Assembly: GCA_039810085.1 (NCBI GenBank)
Contig: JBDHWG010000023.1
Location: forward strand, 21,365 to 85,364
Direction: 5' to 3'
DNA length: 64,000 nt
Source of the DNA: JBDHWG01 sp039810085
GTDB taxonomy: Bacteria > Chloroflexota > Anaerolineae > Epilineales > JAHCIE01
Shown here: piece by piece, positions 33,138 through 43,046 of the stretch
Position numbering within the stretch: position 1 is the first letter of the stretch
Layout: each line of letters begins with the position of its first letter
Translations under genes and position numbers: made by a program
Notes under the pieces: model-generated
Database searches by the model: none
What the model saw: only the letters and a program-made list of their open reading frames with translations
Told to the model about the DNA's origin: nothing

Positions 33138-33971
33138 GTCATTGCGAGGACGGGGTGCGGGGGCAATAACCCCTGCCGACGAAGCAATCTCAACCCCTTC
33201 TGCGTCGGGGTGACATTCGGCTGTCGTGCCAGGGCACGAGGCATCTGAGCCGCCGCAGTCCAGCCCCCTTCTGCGTCGGGGTGACATTCGGCTGTCATGC
33301 CGAGGCACGAGGCATCTGGGCCGCCGCAGTCCAGCCCCCTCCTCCGTCGGGGTGACATTCGGCTGTCGTGCCAGGGCACGAGGCATCTGGGCCGCCGCAG
33401 TCCAGCCCCCTCCTCCGTCGGGGTGACATTCGGCTGTCGTGCCAGGGCACGAGGCATCTGGGCCGCCGCAGTCCAGCCCCCTTCTGCGTCGGGGTGACAT
33501 TCGGCTGTCGTGCCGAGGCACGAGGCATCTGGGCCGCCGCAGTCCAGCCCCCTTCTGCGTCGGGGTGACATTCGGCTGTCGTGCCGAGGCACGAGGCATC
33601 TGAGCCGCCGCAGTCCAGCCCCCTTCTGCGTCGGGGTGACATTCGGCTGTCGTGCCAGGGCACGAGGCATCTGGGCCGCCGCAGTCCAGCCCCCTTCTGC
33701 GTCGGGGTGACATTCGGCTGTCATGCCGAGGCACGAGGCATCTGGGCCGCCGCAGTCCAGCCCCCTCCTCCGTCGGGGTGACATTCGGTGTCATGCCGAG
33801 GCACGAGGCATCTGAGCCGCCGCAGTCCAGCCCCCTCCTCCGTCGGGGTGACATTCGGCTGTCGTGCCAGGGCACGAGGCATCTGGGCCGCCGCAGTCCA
33901 GCCCCCTCCTCCGTCGGGGTGACATTCGGCTGTCGTGCCAGGGCACGAGGCATCTGGTCTCGCAATGACAA
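33138..33971. repeat. 71-bp tandem array of family B repeats nested in a family A repeat
   Basis: TGACATTCGG recurs 11 times at 33211, 33282, 33353, 33424, 33495, 33566, 33637, 33708, 33779, 33849 and 33920, a 71-bp period with one 70-bp step. Units vary only at a few bases (TGCC with CAGG or GAGG; CTTCTGC or CTCCTCC; ATCTGGG or ATCTGAG). Left of the array is the left half of a family A element (GTCATTGCGAG...GAAGCAATCTC). Right of it is its end (CTCGCAATGAC). The frame is open across, but this is not a gene. No unique spacers are present. Confidence 0.95.
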
Positions 33972-33997
33972 GAACGATTATACCCCCCGCCGTGGTT

Positions 33998-34025
33998 TTG
34001 ACAACTGTCACGCCTAATCTATACT
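33998..34025 (+). promoter_or_regulatory. Predicted sigma-70 promoter of glyA
   Basis: A consensus TTGACA (33998-34003), 16-bp spacer and TATACT (34020-34025). It lies just past the end of the repeat array. Confidence 0.75.
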
Positions 34026-34059
34026 TGACTGCGAATGCTGTTATAGGAGGCACGCGAGT

Positions 34060-35331
<1,272 letters not shown>

Positions 35332-35340
35332 CGAAGAAGG

Positions 35341-35372
35341 GAACCACGGAAGGCACGGAATACACGGAAAAA
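35341..35372. repeat. Family C half-repeat
   Basis: GAACCACGGAAGGCACGGAA and TACACGGAAAAAGG directly follow the glyA stop. The complementary right arm is not present here. Confidence 0.65.
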
Positions 35373-35373
35373 G

Positions 35374-35400
35374 GAGAGGGAGCCGCGCTGGCTCCCTCTC
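35374..35400. terminator. Terminator hairpin between glyA and toxin gene
   Basis: GAGAGGGAGCC (35374-35384) pairs with GGCTCCCTCTC (35390-35400). TTGCTGT follows. It may end transcription from both sides. Confidence 0.68.
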
Positions 35401-35425
35401 TTGCTGTCATGATAACATTGGTTGT

Positions 35426-35785
35426 TTATCCCCAGGCACTCAGATACTCGACGTGGTTCTGCATCGCTTCGGCGGGTTTGGCTGCGATCAACTTCAGTAG
35501 CCGCCGCATCTGCTCGCCAACGGTATACCGTTGCTGCTGGACAAGGATGATACCAGCGTGCTGCTTGCCTTGAGCCAGATACTCATTATGCAGCCTGTTG
35601 AAGTCGCGGGCATTGAATGAGCAGAGGACGCGCCCTTGAGCTGTGGCATAGTTGAGCTGATCCAGGTCATCGCGGTCTATCATGCCCTGCTCAAGCGCGG
35701 TTGTGACATCTACCCCGCGTAATCGGAGCGCATCAACGAGATCATGGTCCATCGAGTCTTCGTCCATGTACAGGCGAATCTTCAA
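35426..35785 (-). CDS. DUF5615 PIN-like toxin
   Basis: The 119-residue protein starts MKIRLYMDEDSMDHDLVDAL with the PIN-like Asp cluster, continues with GRVLCSFNARDFNRLH and ends with a helical C-terminus. DUF5615 proteins resemble PIN ribonucleases (Mut7-C-like fold) and are usually paired with DUF433. The first codon overlaps the DUF433 gene stop by 4 nt (ATGA type). Predicted RNase toxin. Confidence 0.85.
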   Translation of the reverse strand: MKIRLYMDEDSMDHDLVDALRLRGVDVTTALEQGMIDRDDLDQLNYATAQGRVLCSFNARDFNRLHNEYLAQGKQHAGIILVQQQRYTVGEQMRRLLKLIAAKPAEAMQNHVEYLSAWG

Positions 35786-36078
35786 CTGGCCCTCTTTGAC
35801 CTCTCCGCGTGTTGCCGCTCCAACTCGTCGGCCTCGGCTTCATCGGCAGCCAGATCTGCTTCGATTTCGTCCCGGTTCGCGTGGTAGTAGGCGAGAGCGG
35901 CGTACACTTGCGCCACCGTCAGATGCCCAATCCGGCGCGCGATTTCTTCCGGTTCGTAGCCGAGCTTGTACCAGACGGCGATCCGGTGGACGCTGACACC
36001 TGTCCCGGCGATGCGCGGACGCCCGTTGCGGATTTCAGGCGAGCGCGTGATGAGCGTGCCAATATCAGTTGTTGCCAT
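35782..36078 (-). CDS. DUF433 antitoxin
   Basis: The 98-residue protein has ITRSPEIRNGRPRIAGTGVS and a helix-turn-helix-like YEPEEIARRIGHLTVAQVYA, typical of DUF433 (VapB/ParD-like winged HTH) antitoxins. ATG 36078 follows GGAGGCCAGGCT. It is the first gene of a two-gene unit with the DUF5615 gene. DNA binding may allow autoregulation. Confidence 0.85.
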   Translation of the reverse strand: MATTDIGTLITRSPEIRNGRPRIAGTGVSVHRIAVWYKLGYEPEEIARRIGHLTVAQVYAALAYYHANRDEIEADLAADEAEADELERQHAERSKRAS

Positions 36079-36161
36079 AGCCTGGCCTCCACCCTTTTGC
36101 ATCGCTGCGGAACATTGGCCTAAGTATAGGCCGAGAGGTTGATGGGGGGAAGCGGGTCGCG

Positions 36162-36199
36162 CCAGCATGCCAAAGGCGTGATGGCCTCTGGCATGCTGG
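36162..36199. terminator. Hairpin between divergent or convergent transcripts
   Basis: CCAGCATGCCAAAGGC (36162-36177) and GCCTCTGGCATGCTGG (36184-36199) form a 16-bp stem with one mismatch. It lies downstream of the metalloprotease on the minus strand and upstream of the DUF433 gene. Confidence 0.6.
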
Positions 36200-36213
36200 A
36201 AAGGGGCACGGGC

Positions 36214-39200
36214 CTATGGGGCGACGAGGCGGAAGGGCGCGCTCTGGCTCCACACGGACGGCGGCCGGCTGCCGATCTCGGCGCGCACCCGCAGGCAGAC
36301 GCTAGTGCTGGCCGTGTTTGGCGTCGTCCAGGCGTAGGTCAACACGTCCGGCGGGGTGACGGTGATGGGCGTCCACGTCTGGGTGAACGGCGCGCCGACG
36401 TGGATGTCGTCCACGTACCAGCCGTCGCGCGAACTCGACGTGTCCGTCGCCAGGCGGAAGCGCAGCCGAATCGCCTGCCCCACCCACGGCGACAAATCGG
36501 CGCGGCTCTCGATCCAGCCGCCGCTGTCGCCGCTGAACGCCTGCCGTCCACCGAGCGGGTTGCCGAAGTTGTCCGAGATAGTGCGCGTGTAGCCATTCTG
36601 GGTGAAGCGCGGCCCCAGGTCGGCCCACGTCGCGCCGTTGTCGACGCTGACTTCCACCACGCCGCCATCGTAGCCGCGGCCGGTGTCGGCGGTCGAGGCT
36701 TCGAGGTCGTAGCGGTGCCAGAAGGCCAGCTCGGCGCCCGTCGTCGGCGTGATCGGCTGGCTGACGAGGTACTCGTCACTCGTCGTGTCCATGTCCTTGG
36801 CGAACCAGCTATGGCTTGGGCTGTGGGACGCCGCGTCGGTGATAATCCAGTTGGTTGTCCCGACGCCGTGGGCCGTACCCCAGCCGCCCGGCCCGCTCTC
36901 GACGCTGTCGAAGAAGCCGTCGCTCGGCACGCACGCCGGCGAGAACTCCAGCCGGAAGGCGGCGCCGGGCTGCGGCACGGGCATCTGCCAGGTCACGTTG
37001 ACCGTGCTCCCGGCGGTGATGCTCTCGCCGCCGACGGGATACGTGAGTCTGGGCGGGTTCGCGCCCATCGGCGTCGGCGTGGCCGTGGGCGGCAGCGTGG
37101 CCGTGGGCGACGGCGTGATGGTCGGCGTGGGCGACGGCAGCGGCGTCCAGGTCGGCGGCGGCGTGGGCGTGGGCGACGGCGTCTCCGGCGTCGGCGTCGG
37201 ACCGGCCTGGTTGGAGCCGCCCATAATCCAGGGTAGGAACACGCGCGGCGTCAGGTTCGTCCTGAAGGTCAGCGCGAACGGACGGCCCGTGTTCCACGCC
37301 GACGCCTTGTAGTTGTCGCCCTCGCCGCGCACGCGCACGCAGTAGTTGTCGCCGGTCACGTTAGGGACGGTCCAGCGCAGGCTCGTGGCGCCGGGGGCGC
37401 TGAGGCCGATTGGCTGCCAGGTGATGCTGAACGGCTGCCCGACGAGAATATCGTCCACCCACCACCCGTCTTTGGCGACCGAGCTATCGGTTCCCTGGCG
37501 GAAGCGGATGCGGATGACCTTGCCGGCCCACAGCGACAGCGTCGCGCGGGTCTCGATCCAGCCGCCGCTGTCGCCGGTGAAGGCAGGGCGGCCGGCCAGG
37601 GGGTTGCTCGCGCCGGCGCTGATGGTGTAGTCGTAGCCGTTCTGCGTCATCTGGGAACCAAGGTCGGTCCAGTGGGCGCCGCCGTCGTCGCTGACCTCCA
37701 CCACGCCGCCATCATAGGCGGCGACGCTGTTGCCCTCCATGTTGTAGCTGTGCCAGAACGAGAGGATCGAGCCGGGCGCGACGTGGATGGGCGGGCTGAT
37801 GAGGGACTGGTCGCTGGTCGTGCTCTGGCTGGGCGAGAACCAGCTATGGGATGAGTCGTGCCCCTTGTCGGCGACGACGCGCCAGTCACTCTGGCCCTGG
37901 GCGTGTTGGACCGACCAGCCGTCCGGCCCGTTCTCCACGTTGTCGAAGAAGTCGCCGTGCGGCTGGCACTCGTCCGTGTACTCCACGCGGTAGGCGACAT
38001 CCGAGGCCACGGCGCTGGTCGACCACGTGATGGTAATCGGCGAGCCGGCCGTAATCGTCTCGCCACCCGCCGGATACGTCAGCGACGGCGTCGCGGCGGT
38101 GGGGATCTGGATCAGGCCGCGCTGGAGCATGCAGCTCCGAATGAGGTCATGGTGCGCGCCGCCGAACAGGTTGACGTCGGCGACCTGCAGGGCGTCCACC
38201 GCCGTCTCGAAAGCGGTGTCGCTGGAATCGGGCAGCAGGCTGAACTGGTGGTGCAGCACGAGCTTCATAATGTCGTCCCGCGCCTGCGTGTTCGCGCCCA
38301 TGCCTTCGTAGACACACGTCAGCGCCGCCGACCAGAAGCGCCCGTCGTTGTGCTCCTCCTGGGGATGGCCGGGGTACGCGCCGATATCTTGCCCGCTGCT
38401 CTCGTTGCGCCCGTTGATCCAGCGCAGGCAGCCGCCCCCCGGACTGCCGGCCGGGTTGTAGGCCGTCGCGTCCCAGTCGCCGATGCAATACTTGGCCGCC
38501 GTCGCCTGGTAGCCAGCATTGCCCTTGCCAATATTCGCCATGCCGGCCAGGAAATCGCCAAAGCCCTCGCCCATGGCGCGCTGCGGCGTGTTCTTCACGG
38601 GCCCCCAGCCCGGCACCTGGTTGTCCTGGATGGCGTGGCCGTACTCGTGGACGACGATATCGGCGTCCTCCGCGTCCGGCACGCCGCCGTCGCCGAAGTG
38701 CAGCCCGCCGTCCACCGAGGTGTAGTTGGAGTTGTCGTCGGCGATACAGTGGACGTTGACCGGCACCGGGCGGTTGTTCACGTTGCTGAAGCCGAGGGAT
38801 TGGATCCAACGCTGGACGCTCGTGATGGCGTAGTAGGCCAGCACTTCCTGGAAGCGCGGGTCGTTGCGGCTGTAGGTGTAGACGCGGCTCGGCTCGTTCG
38901 CCAGCCCTGGCTGATACGCCTGGGTATACGGCGGGTGAATTTCGGTGTCGCAGCCCTCGATGCCGGGCGCGGTCACGTCCGCGTACGCGCCCTTGAGGGT
39001 GCGCACCGCCGGATCGAGGTCGGTCAGGGTAACTGGCACACGCGCCGCGTCCAGCGCCGGGCTGGCCGCGTGATTGTTGTCGCGCAGGGTCGTGTTGCCG
39101 GTGTCCTGGACGGCGTTGGGGTCATACGTCAGCGCCGTGCCGGTGTCATGCACGATGCTGTCCCACTGCGCCAGGATTTTGCCGTCCGTCGCCGAGACCA

Positions 39201-39813
39201 TGACGTGCCAGTCGGCCATGGGCGACTGCGTCGGCAGGAAGACGTGCCAGGCGAGCTGTGGGGCCATGCCCTGGGCGTAGATGACCAGCGCGGTCGTGGC
39301 CGGCGCGCGCAGGCGGGCGGCGGCCGGTGTGGCCGCGATGGCCGTCGCCTGCGCCTGGCCCGCCTCCATGCGCGGTGTCACGTCCACGTCGGGGTTGGGG
39401 AGGGCCTGGTTGAGAATCCACTGCGCCTTCCCCTGGGGCGTGTACTGCACCAGGACCGCGCCCAGGTACACCGGGACGCCCTTGTGAACCTGCTGGAAGC
39501 GGACGGAGGTCGCCACGTCCGTCTGATGCACCGTCGTCAGGGCCAGGTCGCGCCCGTCGCGCTGGAGGCCGAGGCGCTGGGCGGGCGCGGCCAGGATGCC
39601 GCGCGCCACGCTCTCGGGGTCGCGCCGGGTATCGACCGTGCCGCAGTCCGCCAGCTCGCGGATAGCGCCCGTCGCCTTGTCCGTCTTGACACTGGCGCAG
39701 CCCGTGCCGGCGGCCCCGGACGCGGCGCTGTTGGGGGTCGGCCCTTGCGCCTGCGCCGTCCCGAGCGCCAGAATGAACACAAGAATTGGGAGGAGGATGC
39801 GAGTCCAACGCAC
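36214..39813 (-). CDS. Secreted thermolysin/fungalysin-type metalloprotease with two C-terminal beta-sandwich domains
   Basis: The protein has 1199 residues. A signal peptide (residues 1-23, ILLPILVFILALGTAQA) leads to a propeptide of FTP type (about 60-215), then a catalytic domain with VVHEYGHAIQ (zinc motif, about residues 388-392) and GEGFGDFLAG (about 415). Two homologous ~200-residue modules follow, each opening with LTYPAGGETITAGS or LTYPVGGESITAGS and containing SGGWIETRATLS or SGGWIESRADLS, joined by a Pro/Thr linker. They may bind surfaces or substrate. The GTG start with AAAGGA 9 nt upstream beats the TTG at 39831. It is probably exported. Confidence 0.88.
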   Translation of the reverse strand: MRWTRILLPILVFILALGTAQAQGPTPNSAASGAAGTGCASVKTDKATGAIRELADCGTVDTRRDPESVARGILAAPAQRLGLQRDGRDLALTTVHQTDVATSVRFQQVHKGVPVYLGAVLVQYTPQGKAQWILNQALPNPDVDVTPRMEAGQAQATAIAATPAAARLRAPATTALVIYAQGMAPQLAWHVFLPTQSPMADWHVMVSATDGKILAQWDSIVHDTGTALTYDPNAVQDTGNTTLRDNNHAASPALDAARVPVTLTDLDPAVRTLKGAYADVTAPGIEGCDTEIHPPYTQAYQPGLANEPSRVYTYSRNDPRFQEVLAYYAITSVQRWIQSLGFSNVNNRPVPVNVHCIADDNSNYTSVDGGLHFGDGGVPDAEDADIVVHEYGHAIQDNQVPGWGPVKNTPQRAMGEGFGDFLAGMANIGKGNAGYQATAAKYCIGDWDATAYNPAGSPGGGCLRWINGRNESSGQDIGAYPGHPQEEHNDGRFWSAALTCVYEGMGANTQARDDIMKLVLHHQFSLLPDSSDTAFETAVDALQVADVNLFGGAHHDLIRSCMLQRGLIQIPTAATPSLTYPAGGETITAGSPITITWSTSAVASDVAYRVEYTDECQPHGDFFDNVENGPDGWSVQHAQGQSDWRVVADKGHDSSHSWFSPSQSTTSDQSLISPPIHVAPGSILSFWHSYNMEGNSVAAYDGGVVEVSDDGGAHWTDLGSQMTQNGYDYTISAGASNPLAGRPAFTGDSGGWIETRATLSLWAGKVIRIRFRQGTDSSVAKDGWWVDDILVGQPFSITWQPIGLSAPGATSLRWTVPNVTGDNYCVRVRGEGDNYKASAWNTGRPFALTFRTNLTPRVFLPWIMGGSNQAGPTPTPETPSPTPTPPPTWTPLPSPTPTITPSPTATLPPTATPTPMGANPPRLTYPVGGESITAGSTVNVTWQMPVPQPGAAFRLEFSPACVPSDGFFDSVESGPGGWGTAHGVGTTNWIITDAASHSPSHSWFAKDMDTTSDEYLVSQPITPTTGAELAFWHRYDLEASTADTGRGYDGGVVEVSVDNGATWADLGPRFTQNGYTRTISDNFGNPLGGRQAFSGDSGGWIESRADLSPWVGQAIRLRFRLATDTSSSRDGWYVDDIHVGAPFTQTWTPITVTPPDVLTYAWTTPNTASTSVCLRVRAEIGSRPPSVWSQSAPFRLVAP

Positions 39814-39914
39814 AGCAGGACATCCTTTCAAGTCGGCCGTTGCCTATCATGACGCCGGAAGGGCGGCAAAGAGTACGCCGTCCCACGCGGAGTTCGCCCC
39901 CCCCTCCTGGGGGC

Positions 39915-39946
39915 AAACAAAAAGGGGCGCTCCAACAAGCGCCCCT
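39915..39946 (-). terminator. Rho-independent terminator of tRNA-Leu
   Basis: On the minus strand AGGGGCGCT and AGCGCCCCT form a 9-bp stem (39923-39931 / 39938-39946), with TTTTTGTTT after it. It lies 8 bp from the tRNA 3' end. Confidence 0.85.
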
Positions 39947-39954
39947 CCCTCGTG

Positions 39955-40035
39955 TGCGGGCGGAGAGACTTGAACTCTCACGTCCGAAGACACAGCATCC
40001 TAAGTGCTGCGCGTCTGCCATTCCGCCACGCCCGC
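39955..40035 (-). tRNA. tRNA-Leu (anticodon UAG)
   Basis: On the minus strand the acceptor stem GCGGGCG/CGCCCGC, anticodon stem CAGCA/TGCTG with loop CTTAGGA (anticodon TAG), a variable arm and T-arm GAGAG-TTCAAGT-CTCTC are all visible. The discriminator base is A. CCA is not encoded. The short variable arm and the end position are judged by eye. Confidence 0.9.
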
Positions 40036-40127
40036 TTGCGTATTCGATGCCTGGCTCTTCCGTGTCTTACTGAGAGCTAATGTTAGCCCGATTGCCTCCG
40101 ATGGTCAAGCGCGGCCCTGGTCCTGTC

Positions 40128-40156
40128 TTGAGGACCTTGGGCCATTTGAGTATAAT
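40128..40156 (+). promoter_or_regulatory. Predicted promoter of ctaA
   Basis: TTGAGG (40128-40133), a 17-bp spacer and a perfect TATAAT (40151-40156). The ctaA start is about 80 nt downstream. Confidence 0.55.
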
Positions 40157-40234
40157 CCGCTTTAGACGGCCGCGGCCAGGGCGCTCGCTCCTGGGACGCC
40201 CGGCGCGGGTCGCCGAAGGGTTAAGGACTTTCTT

Positions 40235-41212
40235 ATGTCTCTCAATCGATTCGCCAAATACGCCTGGTTCGTCGTCGGCCTCAACATCCTCGTGGTGATG
40301 TGGGGCGCGTACGTGCGCGCCACCGGCTCGGGCGCGGGCTGCGGCCAGCACTGGCCGCTGTGCAACGGTGAGATCGTGCCCCTGAACGCCCAGGTGGCGA
40401 CCCTGGTCGAGTTCTCCCATCGCCTGTCCAGCGGCCTGGCGCTCCTGTCCGTCGCCGTGCTCGCCGTCTGGGCCTTCCGCGCCTACGCCAAGGGCGACCC
40501 GGTGCGCCTCGGCGCGACGCTCTCGGTCATTTTCATTCTAAGCGAAGCCCTCGTCGGCGCGGGCCTCGTCCTGTTCCAGCTCGTCGCCCACAACGAGTCG
40601 GCCACGCGCGCCGTCTCCATCGCCGTCCACCTCGTCAACACGTTCCTTCTGCTCGGCGCCCTGACGCTGACGGCGTGGTGGGCCAGCGGCGGCGCGCGCC
40701 TCGCCCTGCGCCGCAAGGGGGGACTGACGACGGCGATGACGCTGGGCCTGCTGGGCATGATGTGGATCGGCGCGAGTGGCGCGATTGTCGCGCTGGGCGA
40801 CACGCTCTTCCCGCCCGACTCGCTGGCGGCGGGGCTGTCGCAGGACTTCGACCCGGCGGCGCACTTCCTGGTGCGCCTGCGCCTCATCCACCCCATCCTG
40901 GCCGTGCTCATCGGCCTGGCGCTGATCGGCCTGGCGTACTACGCCGAGAAGGAATCGCCGGGCCGCTGGGTGCAGCGCTGGGGCAACGCGCTCAAATTGA
41001 TGGTGCTGGCGCAGTGGGGGGCGGGCGTCGTCAACGTGGCGCTGCTGGCGCCGGTGTGGATGCAGCTGCTGCACCTGCTGCTGGCCGACGTGACGTGGGT
41101 CGCGCTCATCCTGCTAAGCGCCGCTGCCCTGGCCGCGCCCGAACCCCAGCGCGCCGAGCCGCCCCTCGCCGCCACCGTTCCGGGCGGCCCACTGCCGGCC
41201 GCGAACAAGTAA
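40235..41212 (+). CDS. ctaA: Heme A synthase (CtaA/COX15)
   Basis: This membrane enzyme oxidises heme O to heme A for cytochrome aa3 oxidase, so the organism respires oxygen. The 325-residue protein has eight predicted membrane helices. The Cys pair sits in CGQHWPLC (C36, C43), and VEFSHRLSSG supplies Glu59 and His62. Further heme-ligand His residues are in NESATRAVSIAVHLVNTF and RLRLIHPILAV. No ctaB or cox genes are adjacent. A Pro/Ala tail follows the last helix. Confidence 0.92.
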   Translation: MSLNRFAKYAWFVVGLNILVVMWGAYVRATGSGAGCGQHWPLCNGEIVPLNAQVATLVEFSHRLSSGLALLSVAVLAVWAFRAYAKGDPVRLGATLSVIFILSEALVGAGLVLFQLVAHNESATRAVSIAVHLVNTFLLLGALTLTAWWASGGARLALRRKGGLTTAMTLGLLGMMWIGASGAIVALGDTLFPPDSLAAGLSQDFDPAAHFLVRLRLIHPILAVLIGLALIGLAYYAEKESPGRWVQRWGNALKLMVLAQWGAGVVNVALLAPVWMQLLHLLLADVTWVALILLSAAALAAPEPQRAEPPLAATVPGGPLPAANK

Positions 41213-41237
41213 GCGGCGACAGGCGACACCCCTAAGA

Positions 41238-41975
41238 TTGGAACCACGGAAGGCACTGAATACACGGAAAGGGGAAGAGATGTGTCTTCATTCCGTGTCT
41301 TCCGTGTCTTCCGTGGTAGACTTCTTAGGGGCGGCGGTGGGCGACAGACACCGACTGTCATGCCGAGGGACGAGGCATCTGGGCCGCCGATGCGGCTAAG
41401 ATTGGAACCACGGAAGGCACGGAATACACGGAAAGGAAAGAGATGTCTCTTCATTCCGTGTATTCTGTGTCTTCCGTGGTAGACTTCTTGGGGTCGCGGC
41501 GGGCGACATCGCCGGTTGTCATGCCGAGGCACGCGGCATCCCCCGGCGGCGTTCAGCCGTCGTTGCGAGCAGAGCATTGGGGGTGCGGGGGCGGTACTGC
41601 GCCCCTGCTGGCGAAGCAACCTCCCGCCCTTGCAATAGACGCGCGAGTGTCGGACCACGAACGGCGCGAAAGAAGAAGAGGGTTGAAACGCAGAGGCGCA
41701 ACGGCGCAAAGGGAAGACAAGAGCGCCGTTGTCATGTTGAGTAGAACGACGTATTCCCCGGCGGCGGCGCAGACTCGAAGTCTGCGCCTGAACAGGGCAA
41801 AGCCTGCCGAGGCAGGCTGGGATGGGCGTGTCATCGCCGAGCCAGCCTGCTTCGAGCAGGCTTCGTCGTCTCAGACGCCGATTTCGAATCGGCGGCGTCG
41901 GCGAGCGACAACGCCGCTAAGATGGGAACCACGGAAGGCACAGAAGACACGGAAAGGGAAGTTGATATCCTCCTT
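41238..41975. repeat. Mosaic of family C, B, A and other repeats, no gene
   Basis: Two C-type elements (about 41238-41330 and 41400-41490, with GGAACCACGGAAGGCAC and TCTTCCGTGGTAGACTTCTT) flank a family B half (near 41360-41395). Then come a B/A mixture (41517-41640), an ACGCAGAGGCGCAACGGCG element (41690-41712), GACTCGAAGTCTGCGCCTGA with GATTTCGAATCGGCGG hairpins (41773-41900) and a last C half at 41926-41960. No supportable gene in 41213-42069. Confidence 0.8.
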
Positions 41976-41988
41976 TTAAGCAGGCGCT

Positions 41989-42017
41989 TTGCGCGTGACT
42001 GGCGCCGGTGCTAGAAT
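41989..42017 (+). promoter_or_regulatory. Weak promoter of the NTF2/Hsp20 operon
   Basis: TAGAAT (42012-42017) with TGC extended -10 and a poor -35 (TTGCGC, 41989-41994, 17-bp spacer). It precedes the NTF2-like gene by 52 nt. Confidence 0.4.
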
Positions 42018-42069
42018 TTAGCTGTGCTGTCAACGGACGAAGGCATGGATTGGGAGGTGGAGCTTGCCA

Positions 42070-42462
42070 ATGGGGACTGATGAACGAGCAATCCGCGAGG
42101 CGCATTCCACCTGGATCGATGCCGTCAACGCCGGCGATCTTGTCCGCTTGCTCACCATGATGACAGATGATGTCGTGTTTCTCACTCCGGGTCAACCGCC
42201 GGCCGGTCGGGACGAGTTTTCCGCCGCCTTCCCGGCCGCTCATCGACAAGCGCAGATCCGTTGCGTCAGCGAGTTGGAAGAGGTCGTGGTCGTTGGCGAC
42301 GTCGCCTACACGTGGAGCCGGGATTTGTTATCCGTGACCCCGCTCGACGGCGGCGAGGCGGCGCAGCTGGCCGGTCATCGTCTCACGGTATGGCGTCGAC
42401 AGCCCGACGGCCGCTGGCGCCTGGCCCGCGATGCCCACACGTTGACCCCGGTGGAAAGCTGA
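42070..42462 (+). CDS. NTF2/SnoaL-like protein (SgcJ/EcaC-type)
   Basis: The 130-residue protein fits the cone-shaped NTF2 fold. The opening helix is ERAIREAHSTWIDAVNAGDL, followed by MMTDDVVFLTPGQPPAGRDEF and the beta-strand block VWRRQPDGRWRLARDAH. Such proteins bind small ligands or act as enzymes on polyketide-like compounds. ATG 42070 was preferred over the TTG two codons earlier. It leads a run of six tightly packed genes. Confidence 0.8.
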   Translation: MGTDERAIREAHSTWIDAVNAGDLVRLLTMMTDDVVFLTPGQPPAGRDEFSAAFPAAHRQAQIRCVSELEEVVVVGDVAYTWSRDLLSVTPLDGGEAAQLAGHRLTVWRRQPDGRWRLARDAHTLTPVES

Positions 42463-42484
42463 GGTCGTGAGAGGGTCGTGCGCG

Positions 42485-42652
42485 ATGGATCGTTTCGACA
42501 CGTGTGACCGCTGCGGGCACCCGTTGGAGCCGCGCAACTGCAAGGAGGTCTGCCCGCGCTGCGGCGCGCGCCTCGACTGCTCCGACGTGCCGACCGTCCA
42601 TCGGCCCGGTGATGCCCGCGCCTCGCGCCCGGACAAAGAGACCAGAGCATAA
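42485..42652 (+). CDS. Small zinc-ribbon protein
   Basis: The 55-residue protein has CDRCGHPLEPRNCKEVCPRCGARLDC, with two CxxC knuckles as in a zinc ribbon. GAGAGGG is 9-10 nt before ATG 42485. Its stop is 10 nt before the Hsp20 start, so the two are cotranslated. It could be a chaperone or RNA-associated zinc protein, with no function assignable. Confidence 0.65.
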   Translation: MDRFDTCDRCGHPLEPRNCKEVCPRCGARLDCSDVPTVHRPGDARASRPDKETRA

Positions 42653-42662
42653 GGAGCGCATT

Positions 42663-43046
42663 GTGTACCGTGGCCCGAACCTGGATACGGCGTGGCAGCC
42701 CGCCCTCGATGTGTGCGAGACCGCCGACGCCTACCTCATCAAAGTCGACGTGCCGGGCGTGCAGGAAAGCGATCTGCGCCTGGACTTCGCCGACAACGTC
42801 CTGAAGCTGGCCGGCGAGCGCCGCCGCCCGTACGAGGCCAACAGCACGCGCATGCACCGCATCGAGCGCGAGTATGGCGCGTTCGAGCGCCGCGTCCGCC
42901 TGCCGGAAGACATCGACCCGAGCGATGTCGAGGCGACGCTGGAGCACGGCGTGCTGTCCATCCGCGTCGGCAAGCGCGCCGAGACGGGCGTCGTGCATAT
43001 CCGGGTGAAGCGGGCAGACGGCGGGGCGGAGGAGGGCGAGGCGTGA
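42663..43046 (+). CDS. Hsp20/alpha-crystallin small heat-shock protein
   Basis: This 127-residue ATP-independent chaperone prevents aggregation. The alpha-crystallin domain runs over most of the chain (WQPALDVCETADAYLIKVDV, ESDLRLDFADNVLKLAGERR, YGAFERRVRLPEDIDPSDVE and ATLEHGVLSIRVGKR, which is the conserved A-x-x-x-N-G-V-L-like segment). GTG 42663 follows AAGGAG 6 nt upstream. It ends with a GTGA overlap to the next gene. Confidence 0.92.
   Translation: MYRGPNLDTAWQPALDVCETADAYLIKVDVPGVQESDLRLDFADNVLKLAGERRRPYEANSTRMHRIEREYGAFERRVRLPEDIDPSDVEATLEHGVLSIRVGKRAETGVVHIRVKRADGGAEEGEA

Noticed and set aside
33125..33784. N-terminal extension of RsmG through the array
   Set aside because: RsmG homology and length begin at residue M of MQETLAAEA; the upstream residues are repeat translations.
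33126..33971. Long open frames through the 71-bp array, on both strands, coding hypothetical proteins with repeated residues
   Set aside because: All are translations of a tandem repeat. No Shine-Dalgarno sequence, no domain and codon use like non-coding repeat DNA.
33138..33971. CRISPR array
   Set aside because: The units are contiguous 71-bp repeats without unique spacers, and no cas gene is nearby.
41213..41979. Open frames in the gap after ctaA
   Set aside because: They cover C/B/A repeat mosaics only, with no domain or start signal.
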